Source of the DNA: Sphingomonas sp. Leaf208
Lineage (GTDB): Bacteria; Pseudomonadota; Alphaproteobacteria; Sphingomonadales; Sphingomonadaceae
Reading direction: 5' to 3'
Length of the DNA stretch: 64,000 bases
Assembly (NCBI RefSeq): GCF_001421415.1
Contig: NZ_LMKH01000036.1
Location: 134,611-198,610 of the forward strand
Part shown: piece after piece, positions 1 to 8,006 of the stretch
Layout: each line of letters starts with the position of its first letter
Numbering within the stretch: the first letter of the stretch is position 1
Position numbers and translations under genes: made by a program
The notes under the pieces: generated by a model
What the model was told of the DNA's origin: nothing
Seen by the model: only the letters and a program-made list of their open reading frames with translations
The model's database searches: none

Positions 1-378
1 GCTGGCCGGGTTGCCCCAGATGATGTTGGCGGTGCGCTTGCCGCGGCGCAGGTCCGAGCCATCGACGACGTCGTCGTGGAGCAGCGTCGCGGTATGGATG
101 AACTCGACCGCGGCGGCGAGCAGGTGATGCTGCGTACCGGTATAGTCGATCAGTTGCGCGCTCGCGAGCGTCAGCATCGGCCGCATCCGCTTGCCGCCAC
201 CCGCGATCAGGTGACCGGCGAGTTCGGGGATCAGCGGGATCTCGGACTCCATCCGGCCGCGGATCACCGCGTTGACGTGATCCATGTCGCCACGGACAAG
301 CTTGACCATCGGGTCCAGCGAGGGCTGGGACTCGGGCGTGGGACGAAGGGTGTCGAGGCGGTGGACGGTGGCGCTCAT
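1..378 (-). CDS. ispB: Polyprenyl (octaprenyl-type) diphosphate synthase, N-terminal part
   Basis: Trans-isoprenyl diphosphate synthase that would extend farnesyl diphosphate with isopentenyl diphosphate to make the quinone side chain. Only the first 126 residues lie in the window; the rest is off the left edge. Visible landmarks are GGKRMRP (residues 61-67, the substrate-binding GKxxRP motif), LHDDVVDGSD with the first aspartate-rich motif DDVVD (102-106), and RRGKRTANIIWGNPAS at the edge. The start is the ATG at 378. It is divergent from the chorismate mutase gene, so the intervening 150 bp should hold both promoters. The family is clear; chain length cannot be read from this part. Confidence 0.9.
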   Translation of the reverse strand, partial: MSATVHRLDTLRPTPESQPSLDPMVKLVRGDMDHVNAVIRGRMESEIPLIPELAGHLIAGGGKRMRPMLTLASAQLIDYTGTQHHLLAAAVEFIHTATLLHDDVVDGSDLRRGKRTANIIWGNPAS

Positions 379-527
379 CTTCCCGAGCCTCTGACGCCTA
401 TGCCCCTGCAAAGCAACCCTTGCCGGGCGTCGGCCTGCACCGGCTCGCCCCGATCTGCTGTGCGACGCCTTGCCGATCCGGCCACGTCGCCGCAAAAGGC
501 GCGCCGAACCAACGAAAGGGTATTTTG

Positions 528-815
528 GTGGCTGACGACCTGTTGACCGGATACCGCCAGAGCATCGACAACATCGATGCGGCACTGATCCACATGCTCG
601 CGGAGCGCTTCAAGGTGACGCAGGCGGTGGGTCGGCACAAGGCGACGCACGGCCTGCCCCCCGCGGATCCCGGCCGCGAGGAGCGCCAGATCGCACGACT
701 GCGGCACCTCGCGGCGGAGGCGCAGCTCGATCCCGAGTTTTCCGAAAAATTCCTGCGCTTCATCATCGACGAGGTGATCCGTCACCATGAGCGGTTGGCG
801 CACGATCCGGTTTGA
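528..815 (+). CDS. Chorismate mutase (AroQ type)
   Basis: Small monofunctional chorismate mutase of 95 residues, converting chorismate to prephenate for phenylalanine and tyrosine synthesis in the cytosol. The all-helical AroQ pattern is visible: N-terminal YRQSIDNIDAALIHMLAERF (the R..ID..D..L..L..R signature), then the VGRHKA segment with the active-site lysine, then a helix with REERQIARL and the C-terminal IIDEVIRHHE. The start chosen is GTG at 528, preceded at 7 bp by the purine-rich GAAAGGG; a TTG lies directly upstream at 525. No prephenate dehydratase or dehydrogenase domain is attached. Confidence 0.85.
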   Translation: MADDLLTGYRQSIDNIDAALIHMLAERFKVTQAVGRHKATHGLPPADPGREERQIARLRHLAAEAQLDPEFSEKFLRFIIDEVIRHHERLAHDPV

Positions 816-829
816 GGGGCGAGACGGTT

Positions 830-943
830 CTCCCCCTCTCCCTGAAAGGGAGGGGTCGGGGGTCGGTCGGTTTCCGCATATCAGACCGTTACGGCACGAG
901 CGCGCCAACCCACCCCCCAGCCCCTTCCTTTCAGGGAGGGGAG
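830..943. repeat. REPIN-like inverted repeat, family B (copy 1)
   Basis: Two outer arms, CCTCTCCCTGAAAGGGAGGG and its near reverse complement, enclose a core of about 65 bp. Each arm can itself fold as CCCTCCC-TGAAA-GGGAGGG. The same arms and a related core recur at 12676, 15699 and 50591. It fills the gap between the chorismate mutase and VirJ-like genes. Confidence 0.85.
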
Positions 944-1011
944 CAGTGCGTGAAGAAAACTTCACTATCGCTCCACGTGCCGATCACCCGCCCCGGTGCA
1001 ATCGGTTGCGG

Positions 1012-1713
1012 ATGACGTGGCTCTACCGATCCCTGCTCGCGCTGGTCCTGGCCGCTATCGCCGCGGCTGGCTTCATGGGCTGGCTCGGCTATTTCGGTGG
1101 GCCGCTTTTTACCGATGTCCATCCTACCAAACCGCAGCGGCCGTTCGCCGTCGTGCTTCTCACCGGCGATCTCGGCTACAAGATCGGCATGGCGCCCCAG
1201 ATCGCGCGACGGCTGGCGGCGGACGGCGTGCCGGTGGTCGCGGTCAACACGCTGACCTATCTGCGTACGACGCGGACGCCGGCGGACATCACGACGCTGA
1301 TCGCGCGCGCAGAACAGCGCGCGTTGCGGCTCGGCCACACCGACCGGGTGGTGCTGATCGGCCAGTCGTTCGGCGCGGACATGTTGCATGTCGGGCTGGT
1401 CGACCTTGCCCCCGAACTGCGCGCCAAGATCGCCAAGGTCGCGCTGATCGTGCCCGAGGACAACGTCCAGTTCCGTGCGTCACCAAGCGAGGTGTTCGAT
1501 CTCTGGACCCCGACCGTCGACGCGATGCCGACCGCGCGCCGGCTGACCTGGGCACCTCTGCTATGCGTCCAGGGCGTGGAGGAAGTCGGCAGCCTGTGTC
1601 CGTTGCTGACCCAGGCCAATGCGACGCGGATCGCGTTGCCGGGCGGACACCCGCTTCACCGCGACGCCGATGCGCTCTACGAGGTGCTGGCGCGGTTCGT
1701 TTTCGCGGATTGA
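1012..1713 (+). CDS. VirJ/AcvB-type serine hydrolase, membrane anchored
   Basis: A 233-residue alpha/beta hydrolase of the VirJ/AcvB virulence-factor family. An N-terminal hydrophobic segment (about residues 6-26) should export or anchor it so that the hydrolase faces the periplasm. The nucleophile elbow is IGQSFGAD with Ser119; a C-terminal GGHPLHRD probably supplies the histidine. AcvB-type proteins of Agrobacterium and rhizobia hydrolyse lysyl-phosphatidylglycerol and are encoded with the synthase (lpiA/mprF). Here mprF follows after one small gene, so the same role is a reasonable inference. AcvB has two such domains; this one is single-domain, like VirJ. The start is the ATG at 1012, after repeat copy B1. 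Confidence 0.8.
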   Translation: MTWLYRSLLALVLAAIAAAGFMGWLGYFGGPLFTDVHPTKPQRPFAVVLLTGDLGYKIGMAPQIARRLAADGVPVVAVNTLTYLRTTRTPADITTLIARAEQRALRLGHTDRVVLIGQSFGADMLHVGLVDLAPELRAKIAKVALIVPEDNVQFRASPSEVFDLWTPTVDAMPTARRLTWAPLLCVQGVEEVGSLCPLLTQANATRIALPGGHPLHRDADALYEVLARFVFAD

Positions 1714-1723
1714 GGATCGACCG

Positions 1724-2110
1724 ATGATTCCTGTGATGATGGCGCTCGCGATGGCCGTGGGCAGCCCGGCCCCTGCTTCCCCCGTGGAAGGCACCTGGCA
1801 CAATCCGAAGAACAGCGTGGCCGTGAAAACAGGCGCCTGCGGGGACAGGCTGTGCGGCTGGGTGGTGCGCGCCAGCGACGAGGCGCAGGCCGACGCCCGC
1901 GATGGCGGCACGCCGAAACTGATCGGCACCGCCTTGCTCCGCGAATATCGCCCTAGCGGCCGCGGGAAATGGTCGGGCCAGATCTTCGTCCCCGACATGG
2001 GCCGCACCTTCGGGTCGACGCTGACGCTGGTCGACGCGAATACGATCGACGTGAAAGGCTGCCTGATCGGCGGGTTCCTGTGCAAGACGCAGACCTGGCA
2101 CCGCGGTTGA
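1724..2110 (+). CDS. DUF2147 family exported protein
   Basis: A 128-residue protein with a short hydrophobic N-terminus (MIPVMMALAMAVGSPAPAS) that looks like a signal peptide, followed by a DUF2147-like body: the VEGTWHNPKN opening, paired cysteines in GACGDRLCGW, and the closing GCLIGGFLCKTQTWHR with two more cysteines. DUF2147 proteins are small lipocalin-like periplasmic proteins of unknown function. It sits 10 bp after the VirJ-like gene and 4 bp before mprF, so it is almost certainly in the same transcript. A part in lysyl-phosphatidylglycerol handling is suggested by position only. Confidence 0.75.
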   Translation: MIPVMMALAMAVGSPAPASPVEGTWHNPKNSVAVKTGACGDRLCGWVVRASDEAQADARDGGTPKLIGTALLREYRPSGRGKWSGQIFVPDMGRTFGSTLTLVDANTIDVKGCLIGGFLCKTQTWHRG

Positions 2111-2114
2111 CCCG

Positions 2115-4661
2115 ATGACGACTCGTCCGTTCGTTATTCGGATTCGCGACTGGATCGCGCATCGCCGGGGCATGCTGATCGCGCTGGCGGTACTCATCGT
2201 CGCGGTGCTTGGCTTCGCTGCGATCCACAAGCTGACCGCCGAAATCCGCCTGTCCGAAGTCCGCGCCGCGTTTTCCGCGCTCGGCTGGTCGCAGCTCTCG
2301 GTGGCGATCGGGCTGACCGTCGTCAGTTATATCGCGCTGACCTTCTACGATTCGATCGCCCTGAAAGTGATCGGTCATCCACTGCCGTGGCGGACGGCTG
2401 CAGTCGCGTCGTTCACGAGCTACACGATCAGCCACAACCTTGGGCTGGCCATGCTGACCGGCGGGTCGGCGCGATACCGCGTGTATAGCCGCGCCGGGCT
2501 AGACGAAGCCGCCGTGGCGCGCGTCGTGCTGATAGCCGGCGTGACGTTCTGGGCGGGGGTCATCACCGTCGCGTGCCTGTCGATGGCGATCCATCCGGGG
2601 ACGCTACCGATCGTCAAGTGGACGATGCCGCCTCTGCTCGAGCGCAGCGTCGGCATCGTCATCCCGCTCGTCATGCTGGGGATCGTCCTGCGTCACCGCC
2701 AGGGCGGATCGATCGGACTGCTGGGCTGGCGGCTGCCGTTGCCGAACTGGCGGCAGGCGCTCGCGCTCCTACTGGTCTCGACGGTCGACCTGGCGGCGGC
2801 AAGTGCGGCGTTGTTCGTGCTGCTCCCCAATGCCTCGCCCGAGCTCTATCCGGTGCTGTTCCTCGGCTACGCGGTGGCGATTGTCGTTGCGTTGATCAGC
2901 CATGTGCCAGGCGGGCTCGGCGTGTTCGAGGCGGTGATCATAGCGACGATGCCGCAGGACAATGCGACGGTCCTCGCCGCGCTGCTCGCCTACCGGATCA
3001 TCTATTACGTCGCGCCGCTGATCCTCGCCGCAGTGTTGATGGCGTTCCACGAGGGACGCCAATGGCGTGGGCGAGGCACCGATCCGCTCGCAATCGCACT
3101 GCCGCTAGCGCCCTTGCTGCTGGGCGTGCTGGTGTTCCTGAGTGGCGCGATGCTGCTCGTGTCGGGCGCACTGCCCGCGGCGCCCGGTCGCATGGACACG
3201 CTGGCGACGATCCTGCCGCTGCCGATCAGCGAGATGGCGCACGTCGCGGCGAGCCTCGTCGGCGTGATGCTGCTGCTGGTCGCGCTTGGCCTGTACCGGC
3301 GGCTCGACGGCGCGTTCTGGGCGGCGCGGACGTTGCTCGTTGCAGGCGCGCTGCTGTCGATCGCGAAAGGTCTCGATTACGAGGAGGCGACGATACTGCT
3401 GCTGACCGCCGCCGCGCTGCAATGGACGCGCGCGGCGTTCTACCGGCGGACGCGGCTGACCGCGGAGCCGTTGTCGCCTGAGTGGCTGGTCGGCGTTGGC
3501 GCCGCGATCGGGCTGTCGGTGCTGATCGGCTTCTTCGCCTATCGCCGCGTCGGCTATTCGAGCGACCTGTGGTGGCAGTTCGAAACCAACGCCAACGCCT
3601 CGCGCTTCCTGCGCACCAGCCTCGCGGTCGGGCTGTTGCTGATCGGCGCGGCGATCTGGCGGCTGTTCGCGGCGGCGCCCGTGCCGATGGTCCACGACAT
3701 GCTGCCCGACGACGTCGCGACCGCCGCGCTCGCGCATGCCGACCGCACCGACGCGATGCTCGCCTTCACCGGCGACAAGCGCTTCCTGGTCTCGGACAGC
3801 GGCGACGCGTTCCTGATGTATCAGGTGAAGGGCGCGAGCTGGATCGTGCTCGGTGACCCGGTGGGACCAAGCGAGGCATGGTCCGAACTGTTATGGGCGA
3901 TCCGCGCGCGCGCCGACGCCGCACAGGGGCGGCTGCTGCTGTACCAGATCGGCCTGCGCATCGTCCCGATCGCGATCGAGATGGGCCTCAAGCTGGTCAA
4001 ATACGGCGAGGAGGCGACGGTCGAACTGGACGGCTTCACGCTGGAGACGCCCGAAATGCGCAGCGTGCGGAAGGCAAGCCGCGTCGCCGAACGCGCAGGC
4101 GCAGCGTTCGAAGTCGTGCCAGCCGCTGCGATGTCCGCGCTCATCCCCGAACTGCAAGCGATCTCCGACTGGTGGCTGGCCGACAAGGATCATGCAGAAA
4201 AGAGCTTCAGCGTCGGTCGGTTCGAGCCGGGATATATGGCGAAGTTCGACTGCGCGGTGGTGCGGATCGAGGGCAGGATCGTCGCCTTCGCCAACGTCTG
4301 GGGTACGCCGAACAGGCAGGAGCTGTCGGTCGACCTGATGCGCCACGCCGAGGACATGCCGCAGGGTGGCATGGACTTCCTGTTCACGCGGCTGATGCTG
4401 TGGGGGCACGAGCATGGCTATCGCAATTTCTCGCTGGGGATGGCGCCGCTGTCGGGGATCGAGGCGCGGCGGCTGTCGCCGACCTGGTCGAAGGTGGCGG
4501 CGTTCCTGTTCCGCCACGGCGAACGCTTTTACGGGTTTGCAGGCCTGCGCGCGTACAAGGAGAAGTTCAGGCCGAACTGGACGCCGCGCTATATCGCCTC
4601 GCCGGGCGGCACGTCCTTGCTGCGCGGGCTGATCGATTTGCGGGCTTTGGTGAGCCGGTAA
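2115..4661 (+). CDS. mprF: Bifunctional phosphatidylglycerol lysyltransferase/flippase MprF
   Basis: An 848-residue integral membrane protein that transfers an amino acid, usually lysine from Lys-tRNA, to phosphatidylglycerol and flips the product outward, giving resistance to cationic peptides and acid. The N-terminal half (to about residue 510) is a multi-spanning flippase region with the SHVPGGLGVFEAVI motif typical of the UPF0104/flippase domain. The C-terminal third is the cytosolic DUF2156 GNAT-like synthase domain, with the GDPVGPSEAW, ELQAISDWWL and FSLGMAPLSGIEARR segments. Its length matches the family (about 840). It follows DUF2147 by 4 bp. The amino acid donor (lysine or alanine) cannot be decided from the sequence. 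Confidence 0.93.
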   Translation: MTTRPFVIRIRDWIAHRRGMLIALAVLIVAVLGFAAIHKLTAEIRLSEVRAAFSALGWSQLSVAIGLTVVSYIALTFYDSIALKVIGHPLPWRTAAVASFTSYTISHNLGLAMLTGGSARYRVYSRAGLDEAAVARVVLIAGVTFWAGVITVACLSMAIHPGTLPIVKWTMPPLLERSVGIVIPLVMLGIVLRHRQGGSIGLLGWRLPLPNWRQALALLLVSTVDLAAASAALFVLLPNASPELYPVLFLGYAVAIVVALISHVPGGLGVFEAVIIATMPQDNATVLAALLAYRIIYYVAPLILAAVLMAFHEGRQWRGRGTDPLAIALPLAPLLLGVLVFLSGAMLLVSGALPAAPGRMDTLATILPLPISEMAHVAASLVGVMLLLVALGLYRRLDGAFWAARTLLVAGALLSIAKGLDYEEATILLLTAAALQWTRAAFYRRTRLTAEPLSPEWLVGVGAAIGLSVLIGFFAYRRVGYSSDLWWQFETNANASRFLRTSLAVGLLLIGAAIWRLFAAAPVPMVHDMLPDDVATAALAHADRTDAMLAFTGDKRFLVSDSGDAFLMYQVKGASWIVLGDPVGPSEAWSELLWAIRARADAAQGRLLLYQIGLRIVPIAIEMGLKLVKYGEEATVELDGFTLETPEMRSVRKASRVAERAGAAFEVVPAAAMSALIPELQAISDWWLADKDHAEKSFSVGRFEPGYMAKFDCAVVRIEGRIVAFANVWGTPNRQELSVDLMRHAEDMPQGGMDFLFTRLMLWGHEHGYRNFSLGMAPLSGIEARRLSPTWSKVAAFLFRHGERFYGFAGLRAYKEKFRPNWTPRYIASPGGTSLLRGLIDLRALVSR

Positions 4662-4680
4662 GCCTTGCTAGGGCTCTTCC

Positions 4681-5340
4681 ATGAGCTTCCTCCTGGCAAT
4701 CGAAGGCGCCGACGGCGCGGGCAAGGCCACCGCCTCGGCATTGGTGGTCGAGCAACTGCGCGCCGCGGGCCGCACTGCGGACGTCGTATCGTTCCCGCGC
4801 TATACCGAGACGGTCGGCGGCTGGGCGCTCGGCGCGATGCTGGCAGGGACCTTGCCGCGCGGCACGTCCCCCAGGGCGGCGGCGGTGTTGTATGCGCTCG
4901 ACAGGATGGAGTCGCGCGACCATCTGTTGGCGACGATGGCGGCGAACGACGTGGTGGTGTTCGACCGGTATATCGCCTCGAACATGGCGTATCAGGCGGC
5001 GCAGGTGCCGGCGGACGAGGCTGACGCGATGATGGCGTGGATCGCTGATTTGGAGACGGGCTCGTTCGCGCTGCCGAAGCCTGACCTGTCGGTGTATCTC
5101 GACACGCCGGCCGCAATCGCGCGCGGGCTGATCCTGAAGAAGCGCAAGCGATCCTACACCGACGATGCGTTCGACGCGTACGAGGCCGATACCGGACTGC
5201 AGGACCGGGTGCGGACGAACTATGCGGCGATGGCCGAGGTCGGGTTGTTGGGCCGCTGGGCGACGGTGTCGACGGTAGCTGACGGCGCGTCGCGCTTGCC
5301 CGCCGAGATCGCCGCGGAGATCGTCGCACTTCTCGCCTGA
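4681..5340 (+). CDS. Thymidylate kinase-like protein (divergent type)
   Basis: A 219-residue P-loop nucleoside monophosphate kinase, predicted to phosphorylate dTMP to dTDP. The Walker A region is IEGADGAGKAT (residues 7-17). The FPRY motif near residue 40, the DRY of VVFDRYIASN, and a lid region rich in basic residues (KKRKRSYTDD) all fit dTMP kinases. Two points differ from the usual bacterial enzyme: FPRYTETVGG replaces REPGGT, and GKA replaces GKS/T at the P-loop. It resembles the eukaryotic/archaeal type in these places, so it could be a second paralogue or act on another nucleotide. It starts 20 bp after mprF and is probably co-transcribed. Confidence 0.7.
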   Translation: MSFLLAIEGADGAGKATASALVVEQLRAAGRTADVVSFPRYTETVGGWALGAMLAGTLPRGTSPRAAAVLYALDRMESRDHLLATMAANDVVVFDRYIASNMAYQAAQVPADEADAMMAWIADLETGSFALPKPDLSVYLDTPAAIARGLILKKRKRSYTDDAFDAYEADTGLQDRVRTNYAAMAEVGLLGRWATVSTVADGASRLPAEIAAEIVALLA

Positions 5341-5347
5341 CGCCGTA

Positions 5348-5452
5348 CCACCCCGGCGAAGGCCGGGGCCCAATTGGAAAGGTCACAGTAATGGCACGCG
5401 ACGCTCGCCAAGCGTCGTCCCCCAATTGGGCCCCGGCCTTCGCCGGGGTGGG
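5348..5452. repeat. REPIN-like inverted repeat, family A (copy 1)
   Basis: Near-perfect 30-bp inverted arms (left CCACCCCGGCGAAGGCCGGG and onward) around a 44-bp loop. Each arm contains its own CCCCGGC/GCCGGGG hairpin. It follows the dTMP kinase-like gene by 7 bp and may terminate its transcript. Family A recurs at 8831, 23772, 28897, 42962, 46083, 48187 and 61381. Confidence 0.9.
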
Positions 5453-5506
5453 GGATGTATCGGCGCGTGCGCGTCCGGAAATCCCCCTATCCGTTTCGAA
5501 ACTTCC

Positions 5507-5531
5507 CGTTATGTAGCTTGACCATATAACG
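5507..5531 (+). promoter_or_regulatory. Putative ModE-binding site
   Basis: Imperfect palindrome CGTTATGTA-N7-CATATAACG (half-sites at 5507-5515 and 5523-5531). This matches the published ModE consensus of a CGnTATATA half-site, 6-7 bp spacing, and TATATAACG at all but a few positions. It lies 14 bp upstream of the receptor ATG, between the terminator-like repeat and the ribosome-binding site, which is a position suited to repression by molybdate-loaded ModE. A ModE homologue is encoded directly downstream of the receptor. Confidence 0.7.
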
Positions 5532-5545
5532 CAGGGGTGACGACA

Positions 5546-7993
5546 ATGCGGGGACATGATTTCACGCGGCTAAGTGCCGTGCTGCTGGCGACGACGTGCC
5601 TGCCCATGATGGCAAACGCGCAAACCAGCGCCGCTAATCCGGAACAGGCTCGCACCGAAGGCCGCGTCGCACAACCAAGCGAACCCGACACTTCGATGGA
5701 AGTGATCGTCACCGCCCGTCGTCGTGCGGAAAACGCGCAGAAGATCCCCGGGTCGCTATCCGTTGTAAGCGGCGCGCTTCTCGACCGCTCCTATACCGTG
5801 AACACGCAACAGCTCGCACAGCTCGTCCCCGCGCTGAACTACAGCTCGGCCAATCCCCGCAACACCGCGTTCACGATCCGCGGGCTCGGCAGCAGCGTCG
5901 TCGCGGTCAGCCAGGCCAATGACGGTTTGGAACCCGGCGTCGGCTATTATGTCGACCAGGTCTATCACGCGCGCCCCGCCACCGCCGCGTTCGATTTCAG
6001 CGACATCGAGCAGGTCGAAGTTCTACGCGGCCCCCAAGGCACGCTGTTCGGTAAGAACTCCACCGCCGGCGCGATCAACATCACCACGCGCGCTCCGACC
6101 TTCACGACGCAGGGCGAGGCCGAGATCAGCTATGCGAGCTACAACTTCGTGCAGGTGAAGGGTGCCGTCTCGGGCCCGATCATCGGCGACACGCTCGCCG
6201 GCCGCGTGTCGGTGGTCAGCACGCGCCGCGACGGCGTGATCGACAACGTCGTCACCGGCCGCGATCAGAACACCATCGGCAACCAGGCGATCCGCGGGCA
6301 ATTGCTGTTCCGCCCTTCGGAAGTGTTCCAGGTGAAGGTCAGCGCCGACTTCACCAACTTCCAGAGCAACTGCTGCACGCAGGTCTATTACAATGTAGCG
6401 ACCCGGCCCGGCAGTGGTACCGATGGCCGTCTGTTCCGCACCGCCACGCGCCAGTTCGGCGGCCCGACCGGCCTCGCCGCGCAGTTCAACTACGCACCGC
6501 CCAGCACCAATCCGTACGACCGCAAGACCGACATCGACGCGGCGCTGGGCGTCGACACCAATGAAGGCGGTGTGGGCGTGATCGCGGACTGGAACCTCGG
6601 GGCCGCGACGCTCACCTCGGTCAGCGCATGGCGGTTCTGGAACTGGGATGCCGACAACGATCGCGACTATACCGGCATCCCGATACAGACCGAACAGCAC
6701 ATCCCCGCGCGACAGGACCAGTATAGCCAGGAACTGCGCCTCGCCTCGAACGGCGACCACAAACTGAGCTACGTGGGCGGGCTATATTTCTTCCGCCAGC
6801 GCGTCATCGGCCGCCCGATCTCGATCTACGGCCCCGCCGCCGCACGCTATCTGATCGGCACGTCGACGGGCACGGGCGCCGCTGCAACCGCCGTCCCCAG
6901 CAACCTGCTCGACGGCTACGGCACCGACGGCCGCACCGATTTCCGCTCGGACAGCTATGCGGCATTCGGCGAAGTGAACTGGAAGCCGGTCGATCGCCTC
7001 ACCCTGACTGGCGGGCTTCGGTATACCTACGAAGAGAAGGAGGGGACGTACGACACCTTCACCTTCGGCGGCTTGCAGACGACCAACGCCGCACTGAACG
7101 CAGCCAAGCTGTCGATCCTGCGAGGCCAGAACTACGCCGCCAGCGACAAGGACGGCGCGCTGACTGGGCGCGCGAACATTGCGTATCAGGCGACCGACGG
7201 CATCCTCGCCTATGCCAGCTACGCGCGCGGCGAGAAGTCGGGCGGGATCAACATGTCCGGCCTCCCGCTCAACGACCGGAACCAGCCCGCGATCGGCACC
7301 GCAGTCGTCCGCCCCGAGAAGAACACCGCGTACGAGATCGGCCTCAAGACGCAGCTGTTCGACAATCGCCTGATCTTCAACGTCGACGGCTATTACACGC
7401 GCGTCACCGATTTCCAGGCGAACGTCACCGACACGCGCGCCGCCGCCGCGCTCCGCACCTACCTCGCCAACATCCCGAAAGTGACGGTGCGCGGGTTCGA
7501 GGCCGACGCGACCGCACTCGTCACGCGCAACCTGTCGCTGCGCGGCAGCGTCGCCTACGCCGACGGCAAGTTCAATTCCTACCCGGCGGCCCCCTGCCCG
7601 ATCGAGCGGATCTTCAACACCGCAGCGTTCTGCGATCTCAGCGGCCAGCGCCTGTCCAGCCTGCCCCGCTGGTCGTACACGCTCGGCGCGGACTACAACC
7701 AGCCGATCACCGACATCGGCAGCGGCTTCGTCCACGTCGATTCGAATACCCGCACGCGGCAGTTCGGCGATCCTTCGGGGTCGGCGTTCACGGTCATCCA
7801 GGGCTACACGATCGTCAACGGCAGCATCGGCTTCCGGTCGAAGCAGGGCTGGGAACTCGCCGTCTTCTCGCGCAACCTGCTGAACAAGGACTACATCCAG
7901 AACGTGACGATCCAGGCGGGCAATTCGGGCCTGATCCTCGCCACGCCGAGCGACCCGCGCACGATCGGGCTTACCTTCCGCATCAAGCAGTAG
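5546..7993 (+). CDS. TonB-dependent outer-membrane receptor, candidate molybdenum-responsive transporter
   Basis: An 815-residue TonB-dependent receptor. A signal peptide ends near MANAQ; a TonB-box-like MEVIVTARRR follows; the plug domain carries FTIRGLGSS, YYVDQVYHARP and the conserved LRGPQGTLFGKNSTAGAINI; the C-terminal half is a long beta-barrel ending in ...IGLTFRIKQ with few hydrophobic helices. It would import a ligand across the outer membrane using ExbBD-TonB energy. The ATG at 5546 has AGGGG about 8 bp upstream; a GTG lies at 5537. The ligand cannot be read from the sequence, but the upstream ModE box and the downstream modE-like gene point to molybdate, tungstate or a metal-binding chelate. 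No modABC genes are adjacent. Confidence 0.92.
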   Translation: MRGHDFTRLSAVLLATTCLPMMANAQTSAANPEQARTEGRVAQPSEPDTSMEVIVTARRRAENAQKIPGSLSVVSGALLDRSYTVNTQQLAQLVPALNYSSANPRNTAFTIRGLGSSVVAVSQANDGLEPGVGYYVDQVYHARPATAAFDFSDIEQVEVLRGPQGTLFGKNSTAGAINITTRAPTFTTQGEAEISYASYNFVQVKGAVSGPIIGDTLAGRVSVVSTRRDGVIDNVVTGRDQNTIGNQAIRGQLLFRPSEVFQVKVSADFTNFQSNCCTQVYYNVATRPGSGTDGRLFRTATRQFGGPTGLAAQFNYAPPSTNPYDRKTDIDAALGVDTNEGGVGVIADWNLGAATLTSVSAWRFWNWDADNDRDYTGIPIQTEQHIPARQDQYSQELRLASNGDHKLSYVGGLYFFRQRVIGRPISIYGPAAARYLIGTSTGTGAAATAVPSNLLDGYGTDGRTDFRSDSYAAFGEVNWKPVDRLTLTGGLRYTYEEKEGTYDTFTFGGLQTTNAALNAAKLSILRGQNYAASDKDGALTGRANIAYQATDGILAYASYARGEKSGGINMSGLPLNDRNQPAIGTAVVRPEKNTAYEIGLKTQLFDNRLIFNVDGYYTRVTDFQANVTDTRAAAALRTYLANIPKVTVRGFEADATALVTRNLSLRGSVAYADGKFNSYPAAPCPIERIFNTAAFCDLSGQRLSSLPRWSYTLGADYNQPITDIGSGFVHVDSNTRTRQFGDPSGSAFTVIQGYTIVNGSIGFRSKQGWELAVFSRNLLNKDYIQNVTIQAGNSGLILATPSDPRTIGLTFRIKQ

Positions 7994-8006
7994 GTATGAG
8001 GGGGCT

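Noticed and set aside
787..1011. A longer N-terminus for the VirJ-like protein beginning at 787
   Set aside because: It would be encoded by a family-B repeat and overlap the chorismate mutase stop; the ATG at 1012 starts a clean membrane anchor.
5537..5545. GTG at 5537 as start of the TonB receptor
   Set aside because: Its own ribosome site would coincide with the ModE box, while the ATG at 5546 has AGGGG at the proper distance.
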